Assembly (NCBI RefSeq): GCF_017115165.1
Contig: NZ_JABXKF010000032.1
Location: 124,001-188,000, forward strand
DNA from: Nostoc sp. LPT
Lineage (GTDB): Bacteria; Cyanobacteriota; Cyanobacteriia; Cyanobacteriales; Nostocaceae
Direction of reading: 5' to 3'
DNA length: 64,000 nucleotides
How positions within the stretch are numbered: position 1 is the first letter of the stretch; every line of letters begins with the position of its first letter. Of the stretch, positions 48,030-57,377 are shown in pieces. The notes under the pieces were generated by a model, which saw nothing but the letters and a program-made list of their open reading frames with translations, was not told the DNA's origin and did not search any database. A program made the translations under genes and the position numbers.

Positions 48030-48437
48030 TTAAATTATTCCTGGGCCTCTACCTCGGCTGTCACCCCTATCTGTCAACTTGCCTTCTTCATCCTGATTAA
48101 CTTCTCCAAGTTCTTCAATACGCTCTGCCTCATCTTCTGCCGCTTGTTGGCGTGCATCACCCGGTTCTTCGTAATACATTTCCGGTTCAATTGCATAGTT
48201 ATTAGATAAACCTTCTCTGTCTACGGTATAGCCGTCAGTGGTGCGTATACTTTCTGAATCGGTTTGGTCATCCGTAGGTGCATCTGCCTCCCGTTCTTCT
48301 GTGGGGAGTGTTTTGTACTTATCTCCTTCTCTTTCGATTCGAGCAGCAGTTTCAGCTGGGATGATGCCGCGATCATAAGTATCGACTTCCGCTCTATCGG
48401 ATGAATCTGTATCTCTCTTAACTGCTTCATTAGCCAT
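48030..48437 (-). CDS. Hydrophilic acidic hypothetical protein
   Basis: 135 residues, no signal peptide or membrane span; nearly half of it is Asp, Glu, Arg and Lys. Sequence landmarks: RGIIPAETAARIEREGDKYK, DGYTVDREGLSNNYAIEPEM, DARQQAAEDEAERIEELGEV. Probably disordered. The composition resembles desiccation- or stress-induced hydrophilic proteins, but no family is recognised. It is near other stress-type genes transcribed from the same strand. Confidence 0.7.
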   Translation of the reverse strand: MANEAVKRDTDSSDRAEVDTYDRGIIPAETAARIEREGDKYKTLPTEEREADAPTDDQTDSESIRTTDGYTVDREGLSNNYAIEPEMYYEEPGDARQQAAEDEAERIEELGEVNQDEEGKLTDRGDSRGRGPGII

Positions 48438-48765
48438 AATGTTATGTCCTCGTTAAAGAATCTATTAAATAACTTCAAAAACCAGATTAGGCTGTTTTTT
48501 ATCTCCGAGCTACTATCTTGAGAAGTGACTTAAATTTAAAAATAATGCTATATTCTCTATCTTTTGATGTATCCAAAAGAATAAAATTGAGTCCGATTAA
48601 ATACTGTGAATTTACATTTACTGGTATAACAAAGTTTTAGTTGAAGTCAACTTAACATTAAAACTGCAACTATACAAAGCTTTACCCAAGCCTGCAAAGA
48701 CGGACGATTTATGTAGCTGCAAATTCTATTTGCCCGTATAAATCCTAGTTTAATGGTTAGTAAAT
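48438..48765. other. Spacer between two minus-strand genes
   Basis: About 330 bases, AT-rich, no ORF or strong repeat. It should contain the promoter of the acidic protein gene. Confidence 0.5.
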
Positions 48766-49200
48766 TTACTCGCCCAGGAATTGGCTTTTCAGTAATTGAA
48801 TTTCATCGGCTAATTCTTGGCGAGTTGAAGCCTTGAGTAGATAACGGAAAATAAACCAACTGGTGTAACTAATTCCAACTAACTCAAAAAGTGGTGATAG
48901 TAATGGAATATCATTGATTGCAGCTAGTAATGCTAGTACTAGCCTAGCTGTAACAATCGCTGTCAAAATTAAAGCAACGGTTATTAGAGGCTGCTTGTAG
49001 TCTTGAAAAAAGTCACTTAAGTATTGGGGCAGTTGCTCTAAAAATTGAGAAATTTGTCTGCTAATTTGCTGCCATTGAGATTCAGGTTCAGGTGCTGGCG
49101 GTAACTTTGGCAAGTTTGCAGTATCAGTACCTTCAAGTGCTAGCGTAGCTTCTGATAAGGAAGCATCAATCGATTCACGTTGCTGTTGTTCGGTTTCCAT
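48766..49200 (-). CDS. CAAD-domain thylakoid/membrane protein
   Basis: 144 residues. An acidic, Pro-rich N-terminal region (to ~60) leads to two membrane spans (about 71-93 PLITVALILTAIVTARLVLAL and 96-118) and a helical tail (ASTRQELADEIQLLKSQFLGE). This is the CAAD domain, first found appended to cyanobacterial aminoacyl-tRNA synthetases and also as stand-alone thylakoid proteins that curve or anchor membranes. This stand-alone version resembles CURT1-type proteins. Confidence 0.85.
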   Translation of the reverse strand: METEQQQRESIDASLSEATLALEGTDTANLPKLPPAPEPESQWQQISRQISQFLEQLPQYLSDFFQDYKQPLITVALILTAIVTARLVLALLAAINDIPLLSPLFELVGISYTSWFIFRYLLKASTRQELADEIQLLKSQFLGE

Positions 49201-49381
49201 AGTTTTTATGTTCGGTAACTACAAGACTTTGTATAACTGAACTGAGCATCAATAAATATAGTTATTAAGGTTGTCAGTTGTCAATTATTAGTGGCCAGTA
49301 ATAAGTTTAACTGACCACTCAGACTTAGCAGGAATATTTAAATCTGTTTATGCCTACCTGCTCGCTTTGTTATTAGCTGCT

Positions 49382-49843
49382 CTATTGTTTTGGTGCGGCA
49401 ACTGTTGCTTTCACAACTACACTAGTGACACCTTTGATTTCTTTAGCTAATTTTTCAATTTTAGCCAACTCCTGCTGATTGGTGACAGTTCCTGAGACAG
49501 TCACAATCCCACCATCTGCGGCATTAACTGTTAGTTGGCTCTTAGGTATGTTAACCTCCAACTTAGAGCGAACTTCACTTGCTAAGTCACCTTTGGCTCG
49601 TTGTGTATCGCCACCCGTAGTATTATTGCGCTGTTCACGGGCGCGGATATCAGAATTAGCTTGGTTTCTGCGAACTTCACTTTGTGCGTCTTGTTGAGAA
49701 GCTTCTGTTGTTTTTGCATTCGGTGTTTGGGGAGCTTCATTAGGATTATTGGGTGCAGATTCACTTGTTTTAGAAGCGTTATCACAAGCAGCAACACCAA
49801 ACACTAAAAGGCAACTAATTACGAAAGGGGTTAGCTTTTTCAT
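49382..49843 (-). CDS. BON-domain lipoprotein
   Basis: 153 residues. A signal with the lipobox VFGVAAC predicts a lipid-anchored periplasmic protein. A disordered Asn/Ser/Gln/Arg-rich stretch (21-85) precedes a BON domain (about 86-150: LASEVRSKLEVNIPKSQLTV, GGIVTVSGTVTNQQELAKIE), which binds phospholipids. Such proteins (OsmY-like) are usually induced by osmotic or envelope stress. It is on the same strand as the neighbouring stress-type genes, but separated from them by 140-180 bases. Confidence 0.88.
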   Translation of the reverse strand: MKKLTPFVISCLLVFGVAACDNASKTSESAPNNPNEAPQTPNAKTTEASQQDAQSEVRRNQANSDIRAREQRNNTTGGDTQRAKGDLASEVRSKLEVNIPKSQLTVNAADGGIVTVSGTVTNQQELAKIEKLAKEIKGVTSVVVKATVAAPKQ

Positions 49844-49985
49844 TGGTTTAATTCTGAATCAAAAAGTGAAATCTGTTGATATTTACAGCAAAAGTGAGGA
49901 GCAAGTTTTTTTATTCAGGAGCAAAGTTTTCAAATTATTGCTCTTGCAATTTTGTCTAATTAGTGTAAGTGAAAACTACTTTTGG

Positions 49986-51266
49986 TTAAAGTACTTCATC
50001 ACGACGATCGACAATAACTACAGAAGGATCGTTTCTATTAGTCTCTGTTGAGTAATTGGGACGAATGGGATCGACTACTCCTGCATTTCGATCGCTTACT
50101 CGGTCGGAAGCTGGGCGATATTCACTAATCTCTGTGGCATCATAGATTGCAAATTCTTCAATACCTCGATGTTTGAGAATCGCTTCAGCTTGGTGGATTT
50201 CAGCTTCCGTACCATCAAGAATTACTAAGTAGTCGCCTCTTTGGAAGCGATCGCCATATACTCGTGCTCTGTCTTCGGGAATTCCTAAGCCAACGAGTGC
50301 GCCGACAATACTCCCTGCTGCTGCACCGATCGCACCACCAGTTAATGTTGTCGCCAAAGCTGTTGCAACTGCGCCACCTGCAATTACTGGCCCAATTCCC
50401 GGAATCGCTAAAGTCCCAAGTCCAACTAATAAGCCAGTCAAGCCGCCTAGAACACCACCTGTAGCGGCTCCAGCTTTTGCACCATCATCTGCTTTATTAC
50501 CAGTACCAACATTTCTATCTACATCTACACCACCGATCCCATGACCGTTTGCGTCTTTGGCAATGATGGAGACTTGATTCAAAGAAAAACCTGCATCTCG
50601 CAATTCTGTAATTGCTACTTCAGCATCTCGACGATGAGAAAATACCCCGATCGCACGTTTCGCAACACCACTATAACCCGCAGCCGGAGTTGGAGTCACA
50701 TAACCAGTGGTTGCATTTGTCGCATCTGGGTGGTCGTAAATGCCAAACTCTTCCACACCCTGCTGATTCAAAATTGCTTCTGCTCTAAGTATTTCTGAAT
50801 CTGTACCATCAATAATGACTAAATAGTGTCCTCGTCTAACACGTTCGTCATAAACTCTAGCTCGTTCTTCAGGAATTCCTAGACCAATTAACGCACCAAG
50901 CAAACTACCAGCCACTGCACCAATACCAGCGCCAGCGAGAGTTGTAGCTAGGGTAGTTGCTGCGGCTCCAGCCAACATAATTGGCCCAATTCCAGGAATT
51001 GCTAAAGTGCCAAGACCAACTAATAAGCCAGCCAATCCGCCCAAAGCACCGCCCGTAGCTGCTCCGACTTTAGCACCGTCGTCAGATTTATCGCTAACGC
51101 GATCGCTCACATCCGCGCCAGCAATATCATCTCTGTCTCCATCTTGGGTGATGACAGAAACTCTGTCCATGTCAAAGCCAACTTTTTTTAATTCATGTAG
51201 GGCATGTTCAACATCTCGACGATGAGAAAAGACACCTACAGCACGTTTATGTACACCTACAACCAT
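49986..51266 (-). CDS. Duplicated general-stress-type glycine-zipper protein
   Basis: 426 residues made of two ~200-residue copies. Each has a GSP17M/YflT-like start (RAVGVFSHRRDVEHALHELK; RAIGVFSHRRDAEVAITELR), a glycine-zipper hydrophobic stretch (GLAGLLVGLGTLAIPGIGPI) predicted to insert in membranes, and a C-terminal alpha/beta segment ending in HYLVIIDGTDSEI or DYLVILDGTEAEI. Copies diverge but keep all landmarks, so the duplication is old. A disordered Arg/Asp-rich tail follows. Members of this family are stress-induced; the function of the zipper is unknown. Confidence 0.85.
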   Translation of the reverse strand: MVVGVHKRAVGVFSHRRDVEHALHELKKVGFDMDRVSVITQDGDRDDIAGADVSDRVSDKSDDGAKVGAATGGALGGLAGLLVGLGTLAIPGIGPIMLAGAAATTLATTLAGAGIGAVAGSLLGALIGLGIPEERARVYDERVRRGHYLVIIDGTDSEILRAEAILNQQGVEEFGIYDHPDATNATTGYVTPTPAAGYSGVAKRAIGVFSHRRDAEVAITELRDAGFSLNQVSIIAKDANGHGIGGVDVDRNVGTGNKADDGAKAGAATGGVLGGLTGLLVGLGTLAIPGIGPVIAGGAVATALATTLTGGAIGAAAGSIVGALVGLGIPEDRARVYGDRFQRGDYLVILDGTEAEIHQAEAILKHRGIEEFAIYDATEISEYRPASDRVSDRNAGVVDPIRPNYSTETNRNDPSVVIVDRRDEVL

Positions 51267-51953
51267 TATTCTTGCTCCTCAGCCAAAATCAATTATTTAC
51301 TAATTTATAGCTCCTAGTAGCCCTCATTAATACATGTTTCTATTTATTTTTCATCAATCGCTTGGAAGAACTTTTATCTCTATCATTAGATATAGGTGAT
51401 TTTATCTAAAGAAAGTTATTAACTAAATCTCAACTAGAAAATATATTTTATTTTATGAAGTTTATATAACAATTACTCTATGTTTTCAATTCACTCAATA
51501 AAATTGATACCAAGAAGCATTATTTTCTAGCGTTTGCTACTGTAACTCACCCACTCACAACCTGCTATATCGATAGATACAGTTTTATTAAATTTACTTT
51601 TGCCTAATAAATTTTCTTTGGTAAAATATTAAATAGATTATAAATTTTATTTGAGAATATATAAGAAAATATTTATATTTTTAAATATGACTTTTGGACA
51701 ACTAACCTATTACCTAAGAAAGTGCCAGCTTAGATAAATTATAATTAAGCTGATAAATAAGCCATTTTATAAATGGGTATTTAAAGGGTTGTTTTAAAAG
51801 TCCTCCAGGGTGTGTTTTACTACCCTAGCTACCGAGAAACTGCTACTAGGAAATCGGAGTTTTGGCATTTAAGATCACACCCCTGAGTTGCACTTGAGGC
51901 TCAAGCCGACCCTTTTCAAACATCCTCTAATTGAGTAAAAGTGAGAAAATCCT
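51267..51953. other. AT-rich spacer with a MITE-like element
   Basis: About 690 bases between divergent genes. 51300-51780 is very AT-rich and should hold both promoters. The end carries the element at 51784-51929, which sits about 25 bases upstream of the ATG of the 1040-residue gene and may therefore affect its expression. Confidence 0.6.
51784..51929. mobile_element. Degenerate MITE related to the 34773 element
   Basis: The left end AAGGGTTGTTTTAAAAGTCC and the right end ACCCTTTTCAAACATCCTCT are imperfect inverses and resemble the AGAGGATGTTTTAAAA ends of the 34773-35015 element. A second inner pair GGGTGTG (51809) and CACACCC (51876) adds a hairpin. No ORF. Confidence 0.55.
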
Positions 51954-54900
51954 ATGTTTCAAAGTGTTTTAACTATTTGGGGATGGAATTGGCTATCTTT
52001 AGGATTAGCGCCAATAACTTTAGCTCAGGAAGTACTAACTCCAGAAGAAGCATCGGTTGTTTTTTCTGGGCCTAAATTGTTAGTGGCACTGCTAGCTGGG
52101 GTTTTGATGGCATTTGCTTTTCAATTGTTATTGACAAACTTTTCAGTTGCTGTCGGAATTTCATCTTGGGAAATTGATTCAGATTCTGATGATGAGTCTG
52201 AAAGTTTGGGTAAGACAATTCGTAAAGGTCAAGCTAAAGTTGGTACTTGGGCGTTAATAACCGTTAGCATCGCATTATTTATTGCTTGTTTTTTAGCAGT
52301 AAAACTGAGCCTAATCGAAAGCGCATTTTTAGGAGCAATTATTGGTGTAGTCATTTGGTCTACCTATTTTTCACTAGTCATTTGGTTAGGTTCGTCGGCG
52401 GTAGGCTCTTTAATTGGTTCTATATCTAACACTGTCACTTCTGGTTTTCAAACTCTGATGGGCACGGCAACTGCTGGCATCGGTGCTAATAGTGCTAAAA
52501 AACAGTTAGTTTCTACTGCTGAAGATATTACAGCCGCGGTCCGACGGGAACTAACTTCAGGTTTTGATTCTGAAGGTATTAAAAATACCCTTCAAAGTTC
52601 TTTAAGCTCTCTGCAATTACCAAAGCTAGATATTAAAGAAATTCGGAGTCAATTTGACCAGCTTCTTAAGGAGACAGATTTGCAATCTGTTGCTAACAGC
52701 GACCTGTTACAAAATATTGATCGCCAAACATTTGTTGATTTAATCAGCAGCCGTGGCGATTTATCTAAAGAAGATATCAATAGCATTGCTGACCAATTTG
52801 AAGGTGCATGGCAACAAGCTTTAAATCGCAAAAATCCCACAGAACAAGTAATTAATTTACTCAAGTCTGCTACTCCTGAAGAACTTAATTCTGAGCAATT
52901 AGGCGAACGGCTTCAACAACTGGTTACAATCGGAGGCGGTAATGGCAGTGGTGTAATCAAGCAAGCTATTCGATATGGGTTGAGCGCCGCTGCACCAGCG
53001 GTTCTGGAACGAGTAAACCTTTCTAATATCGATGTAGATAAAATTACAACTCAGTTGCAAAAACTGAAAGAAAAAGTTCAAGATGTCGATGTCGATCAAA
53101 TCACAGAACAACTTCAAAAGTTTAAAAAGCAAGCATCTGAGCAAGTATCTGCAAAATTGCCAATATCATTAGAAAACACGATTGAAACAGATGTAGAAGA
53201 CTATATATTGCATTCGTTTGCTTGGCACTTCAATCGAATTACCCTAGTAGATGAATTTAAAGAAGTCATCTATGACGTAAATGCAGATCCAACAACTGTG
53301 AGACGGGAGTTAGAAGAAATCAATCAAGAATATTTCACCAACTTACTAAAGCAACGTGGTGATATTAGCGAAGCTAGGGTGAAAGAAATTTCTGAACAAA
53401 TGGAAAGCGATCGCCTGGAAGTTTTAGAAACTGTCAAACAGGCCCAAACACGAGAAAAAGGGCAAGATTTCCGCAGCCGCATCGAAGATTATCTACGTTC
53501 GACAGGTAAAGACGAACTCAATCCTGAAGGTATTGAACGAGACTTTGGCAAGTTGCTAGACGATCCACAAGCTGGTTTTGAAGATTTAAGTAGCCGCTTC
53601 GAGCAATTTGACCGCGATACACTGGTACAATTGCTCAGTCAGCGTCAAGATATCAGCGAAGAGGAAGCTAATAATATTGTTAGTCAACTCGAACGCAACC
53701 GCGATAATCTCTTGAATCGTGCTAGAGAATTGCAAGAACAAGCAAAAGCAAAAGCCGATGAACTGCGCCAAAGAGTTGAAGAATATCTGCAAAATACTAA
53801 TAAAGACGAACTCAATCCCGAAGCTATCAAACGCGAGTTTAAAGTTTTATTAGACGATCCCCAAGCCGGAATTAGCCTTTTACGATCGCGCCTATCGCAA
53901 TTTGACCGCGATACACTGGTACAATTGCTCAGTCAGCGTCAAGATTTGAGCGAAGAACAGGTAAACCAAACTCTCGATCAACTTGAAGCAGTCCGAGATA
54001 GTATTTTACAAGTACCGCAACAAGCAAAGGAACAGTACGAAAAAACTACAAAAGCGATCGCCGAATATCTCCGCAATACCAACTTGGAAGAACTTAATCC
54101 AGAAGGTATTAAAGCCGATTTGGAAAAATTACTCGACGATCCCAAAGCCGGAGCCTTAGCACTGCGCGATCGCTTGTCTAATGTCGATCGAGAAACCTTG
54201 GTAAAACTTGTTAGTCAACGCGGAGACTTGAGCCAAGAGCAGGTTAATCAGATCATCGATCGCGCTCAAGATGCCATTGGTGATATCCTGAGAGCGCCAC
54301 GACGTTTAGCCAAGCGTACCACTCAACAAGCTTTAGATTTTGAAGCCAATCTCGAAGAATATCTGCGTAATACCAACAAAGAAGAACTCAACCCCGAAGG
54401 AATCAAACGCGATTTACAATTGCTGCTGTCTTCTCCCCGTGCTGGAATTGGCAATTTAACCGATCGCGCCTCAAAATTTGACCGTTCGACAATTGTGGCG
54501 CTATTATCCCAACGTGAGGATATCTCAGAAGAAGAAGCTAACCGAATTGTGGATCAAATTGATTCTGTTCGCAGCTCGATTGTGGAACAATTCCAGCAGA
54601 TTCAGCAAAGAGTGCAATCAGTGTTAGATGGAGTTTTTGCGAAAGTTCGCAACTATCTCAACTCCCTGGATCGTTCCGAACTCAACTATGAAGGGATTAA
54701 GCAAGACTTTGCGAAAGTGTTCGACGATCCCCAAGCTGGATTTGAAGCATTGCGCGATCGCCTCAGTGAATTCGATCGTGACACTTTAGTTGCTGTATTG
54801 AGTTCTCGTGAAGATATTTCCGAGGCGGATGCTAACCGGATAATTAACCAAATAGAAGCGGCGCGAGATGGTGTATTGCAACGAGCCGAACGCATCCAAA

Positions 54901-55076
54901 AAGAAACCCAAAAACGCCTGAAAGCGATTCAAAAACAAACTAAAAAGCAAGCTGAAGAAACCAAGAAAACCGTTGCCAATGCTGCGTGGTGGATATTTTG
55001 GACAGCGATTACTTCCCTTTGCGCCAGTGCGATCGCAGGTGCGATCGCTGTGACTGGGATAACTTTACCTGGGTAA
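51954..55076 (+). CDS. 1040-residue membrane protein with five ~85-residue repeats
   Basis: Three membrane spans lie in the first ~165 residues (LLVALLAGVLMAFAFQLLL; WALITVSIALFIACFLAVKL; FLGAIIGVVIWSTYFSLVIW) and one near the C-terminus (AAWWIFWTAITSLCASAIAG). Between are helical repeats. Five clear copies (about residues 505-1000) share YLRNTNKEELNPEGIKRD, LLDDPQAG, DRDTLVQLLSQRQDISEEEA and a linking coiled coil. At least two diverged copies precede them. The repeat ELNPEGI...LLDDPQAG...LSQR-DISEEEAN pairs two short helix-turn units. No known family is recognised. A membrane-tethered helical filament or scaffold fits what is seen. Confidence 0.85.
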   Translation: MFQSVLTIWGWNWLSLGLAPITLAQEVLTPEEASVVFSGPKLLVALLAGVLMAFAFQLLLTNFSVAVGISSWEIDSDSDDESESLGKTIRKGQAKVGTWALITVSIALFIACFLAVKLSLIESAFLGAIIGVVIWSTYFSLVIWLGSSAVGSLIGSISNTVTSGFQTLMGTATAGIGANSAKKQLVSTAEDITAAVRRELTSGFDSEGIKNTLQSSLSSLQLPKLDIKEIRSQFDQLLKETDLQSVANSDLLQNIDRQTFVDLISSRGDLSKEDINSIADQFEGAWQQALNRKNPTEQVINLLKSATPEELNSEQLGERLQQLVTIGGGNGSGVIKQAIRYGLSAAAPAVLERVNLSNIDVDKITTQLQKLKEKVQDVDVDQITEQLQKFKKQASEQVSAKLPISLENTIETDVEDYILHSFAWHFNRITLVDEFKEVIYDVNADPTTVRRELEEINQEYFTNLLKQRGDISEARVKEISEQMESDRLEVLETVKQAQTREKGQDFRSRIEDYLRSTGKDELNPEGIERDFGKLLDDPQAGFEDLSSRFEQFDRDTLVQLLSQRQDISEEEANNIVSQLERNRDNLLNRARELQEQAKAKADELRQRVEEYLQNTNKDELNPEAIKREFKVLLDDPQAGISLLRSRLSQFDRDTLVQLLSQRQDLSEEQVNQTLDQLEAVRDSILQVPQQAKEQYEKTTKAIAEYLRNTNLEELNPEGIKADLEKLLDDPKAGALALRDRLSNVDRETLVKLVSQRGDLSQEQVNQIIDRAQDAIGDILRAPRRLAKRTTQQALDFEANLEEYLRNTNKEELNPEGIKRDLQLLLSSPRAGIGNLTDRASKFDRSTIVALLSQREDISEEEANRIVDQIDSVRSSIVEQFQQIQQRVQSVLDGVFAKVRNYLNSLDRSELNYEGIKQDFAKVFDDPQAGFEALRDRLSEFDRDTLVAVLSSREDISEADANRIINQIEAARDGVLQRAERIQKETQKRLKAIQKQTKKQAEETKKTVANAAWWIFWTAITSLCASAIAGAIAVTGITLPG

Positions 55077-55936
55077 AATATCTTCATCATCAGGAATTTA
55101 GAGAAATACAAAGTGGTATTCAGTCTTTATAAATGAATGCCACTTTTTTTATTTATGAAAACAAGTACTATCGTCTATACTACCATGACCTTCTTATTCC
55201 GATATTTATTAAAAAACCTCATTGAACAAAGATTTCATATTTCGTTATGGCCAGAGTAATAAAACAGAGTTACTTATTATTTCTTAAACATAGAAAAAAG
55301 CCTGCTTGAGGTAGTATCATAAATCTTGTTATTCTGAATACAGTAAAAATGTTCTAAAATATATGCAATTCTGTAGAAGGTAATCTGCTTATTTGCTAGC
55401 AGATTGCTACTAAAATTTGTGAATTCATCAGGCACAACGACATAACGTACATGATTCTTGGCAAAATCAATTTTGATGCCAATATTATCAATAAATTCAG
55501 TGTTTCTCAAATCTTTAGACTTAACAGCAAAGACTTGTTTTAATCAGGTCTAATTTGTTATATCTTTCAACTCGTTATTTCTCCACTTTGTTTTTTCGGC
55601 ATTGTTGAATGAAAGTGTGAAGTTCTAAAATTTCATATTTAAAATAGTTTTCTTTCTGCCTTTAGCAAAAAGCAAATTTATCCTCTTAATCAGCAACGTA
55701 ATTTTCTAATGGAGAAGTGACGAGGTAATTTTTTACCAAGCCCAGTTGGGGCAGGTGTGGGGGTGTGGGGTGTAGGGGTGTGGGGAAGAACTAGCCCCAA
55801 CCTACCCGCATGAGTCTTTAGCCCAGCAATAAGAAGGGCAACCGTGAAGTCCTTTGGTGTCAATCCAAAGGACTTCACCTTACACCCTTAAACCCTTACA
55901 CCCCTAATGAACCTTTAAATTCAGGATAAATTCGCT
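55077..55936. other. Leader of RTX unit 1
   Basis: 860 bases with no credible gene. From about 55220 it resembles the sequence upstream of the other RTX genes (AACAAAGATTTC near 55223, TTGTTATTCTGAATACAG near 55325, GAAGTGACGAGGTAATTTTTTACC at 55711). A 77-codon frame on the minus strand lies across these shared segments and is judged an artefact. It probably holds a long promoter or 5'-untranslated leader. 55730-55800 has a GGGGTGTGGGG-type dispersed repeat. Confidence 0.6.
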
Positions 55937-56344
55937 ATGCCAACCATTGATGGTACTAATCGCCCTGACAATCTTGGTAATTCTTTTTCTGTTCTCCCTA
56001 ATATCATCAACGCATTTGAGGGGAACGATACGATTAACGGCGGATGTGGCGACGATACAATTAACGGCGCAAAGGGTAATGATAGCCTTCTTGGCGGATT
56101 TGCCAGCGATACGATTGACACCGGAAGGGGCAACAATACGATTGACAGTGGAAGGGGCAACAATACGATTGACAGCGGATTTGACGGTAACGATAAGATT
56201 AACGGCGGATCTGGCGACGATCAGATTCAAGGTGGAGCTGGCAACGATACAATTAACGGCGTATCTGGCAACGACCGGATTGATGGCGGATCTGGTGACG
56301 ATCAGATTGACGCCAGATTTAACAACGATACGATTAGTTTATAG
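55937..56344 (+). CDS. RTX calcium-binding repeat protein 1 (no C-terminal domain)
   Basis: 135 residues. It begins MPTIDGTNRPDNLG and consists almost wholly of RTX nonapeptides (GGxGxDxxx: NGGCGDDTINGAKGNDSLLG, NGGSGDDQIQGGAGNDTING), which fold into calcium-filled parallel beta-rolls. Some repeats have lost glycines (TGRGNNTIDS), so calcium binding may be partial. It lacks the C-terminal domain found in units 2-4 and ends abruptly in DARFNNDTISL, just before an ilvD-relic. It is probably a 3'-truncated paralogue, perhaps still expressed. Type I secretion would be expected for the family. Confidence 0.75.
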   Translation: MPTIDGTNRPDNLGNSFSVLPNIINAFEGNDTINGGCGDDTINGAKGNDSLLGGFASDTIDTGRGNNTIDSGRGNNTIDSGFDGNDKINGGSGDDQIQGGAGNDTINGVSGNDRIDGGSGDDQIDARFNNDTISL

Positions 56345-56368
56345 TTATTAAATTGCGCCGCATATACA

Positions 56369-56482
56369 TCAGAAAATCAGGTAATACAATCGCAACAGTT
56401 ACGATGATGCCACTTAATGAAAAAAATGTCATGTCAGAGAATTTGAGAACGCAAGTTAGGACGCAAGCAATGTAGCGATCGC
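56369..56482 (+). pseudogene. ilvD promoter and 5' end relic 1
   Basis: GAAAATCAGGTAATACAATC (from 56369) and ATGTCAGAGAATTTGAGAA (56431) match the promoter and first codons of ilvD at 62059-62135. The match includes the HIP1 octamer GCGATCGC at 56475-56482 and stops there; the sequence after it is unrelated to ilvD. The reading frame has a TAG after 14 codons. Confidence 0.85.
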
Positions 56483-56684
56483 ACTGGTTAACAAGGCTTT
56501 TAAGTTATTGGTAATTATTTCATTATACATAACTAGATAAATCATCCAATAAATCTCAAAAAGCAAAACCAACCCTATCTGAACAAAGGTTTTAGATTTT
56601 GTTTTAGCGAGAGGAATAAAATCAGCTTAATTACTCTTTCTTATAGATAGAAAAAATTAGGCTTGAAAGTAATACTATGGTCTT
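56483..56684. other. Shortened leader of RTX unit 2
   Basis: About 200 bases that match the leaders of units 3 and 4: AACAAGGCTTTTAAGTTATTGG, GCAAAACCAACCCTATCTGAAC and TAGCGAGAGGAATAAAATCAG (each quoted in part). The rest of the leader, present in the other units, is deleted, and the RTX2 reading frame starts inside it. Confidence 0.7.
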
Positions 56685-57035
56685 GTGATTATGAATAGAA
56701 TCAAAACCTTTACTGGCGGTGCTGGCAACGATGTTTTCGATTTCAACTCTGTTTCAGATAGTCCTACTGGTTTGTTACGGGATGTTATCACTGACTTCGT
56801 TGGAAACGGTATCTTTACAGGCGATCAAATCAATCTATCTACCATTGATGCTAATTCAAGTGTAGCGGGCAACCAAGCCTTCACTTTCATCGGGGCTAGC
56901 GCATTCTCAGCAGCCCGTCAGGTTCGTTATTCAGGAGGTATTCTTCAAGCTAGCATTGATGGGGATCTGTCGGCTGAGTTTGAGATTGGACTGACAGGAG
57001 CACCACCATTAGTGGCAAGCGACATCATCCTCTAA
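56685..57035 (+). CDS. RTX unit 2: C-terminal domain only
   Basis: 116 residues. Only one repeat-like segment (FTGGAGNDVFDFNSV) remains, followed by a complete ~100-residue C-terminal domain: [67 protein letters not shown] at the end. This domain resembles the serralysin C-terminal domain (calcium-binding and secretion). The proposed start (ATG 56685 or 56691) lies in what is leader sequence in the other units, so a deletion joined leader and 3' end. Expression is uncertain. Confidence 0.65.
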   Translation: MIMNRIKTFTGGAGNDVFDFNSVSDSPTGLLRDVITDFVGNGIFTGDQINLSTIDANSSVAGNQAFTFIGASAFSAARQVRYSGGILQASIDGDLSAEFEIGLTGAPPLVASDIIL

Positions 57036-57132
57036 TCTAATATACCTCTTGCAAAAGCGCTTCACACCCTACTTCTAAGAGCAAGCGCTTAGGGGTGGAG
57101 TTCTTATTTATGTATTTACACCTAATGTGAAT

Positions 57133-57227
57133 TACAGCAGTTTTTATGTATTTGAACCACACCTGTCGTAGGAGCGCAAGTCCTTGCGCCCCTACTACGT
57201 GGTCTATTTAACTGAAAATAGCTGTAA
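57133..57227. mobile_element. Small MITE, TTACAGC ends
   Basis: TTACAGCAGTTTTTATGTAT at 57133 and AACTGAAAATAGCTGTAA ending at 57227 are imperfect inverses. The centre is a hairpin-like GTAGGAGCGCAAGTCCTTGCGCCCCTAC (arms of about 12). A related element is at 60100-60201. Confidence 0.65.
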
Positions 57228-57232
57228 ATAAG

Positions 57233-57372
57233 TTAAGACTGGAAAGTGAGAATATGAATATTAATACCAAAACGACGAAGCAATAAACCTAGTGTGTGAG
57301 AAGCAATTTTGGCAGCAATGTGAACACAAAAGCCATAAATTACCAATGCTTGCCAGGGTTTGATCGTGCTGC
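57233..57372 (-). pseudogene. IS982-type transposase C-terminal fragment
   Basis: On the minus strand, TIKPWQALVIYGFCVHIAAK and IASHTLGLLLRRFGINIHIL end in FQS and a TAA at 57233-57235. The pattern AAKIAxHTLGxxLxR near the C-terminus is typical of IS982-family transposases. Only about 45 codons remain. Confidence 0.55.
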
Positions 57373-57377
57373 GTATG

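Noticed and set aside
47582..48100. 172-codon plus-strand frame
   Set aside because: Its composition is not protein-like; it runs through a terminator hairpin and overlaps the 3' end of the acidic-protein gene.
55277..55510. 77-codon minus-strand frame
   Set aside because: It lies in leader DNA shared by the RTX units, and the corresponding frame is not kept in the other leaders.
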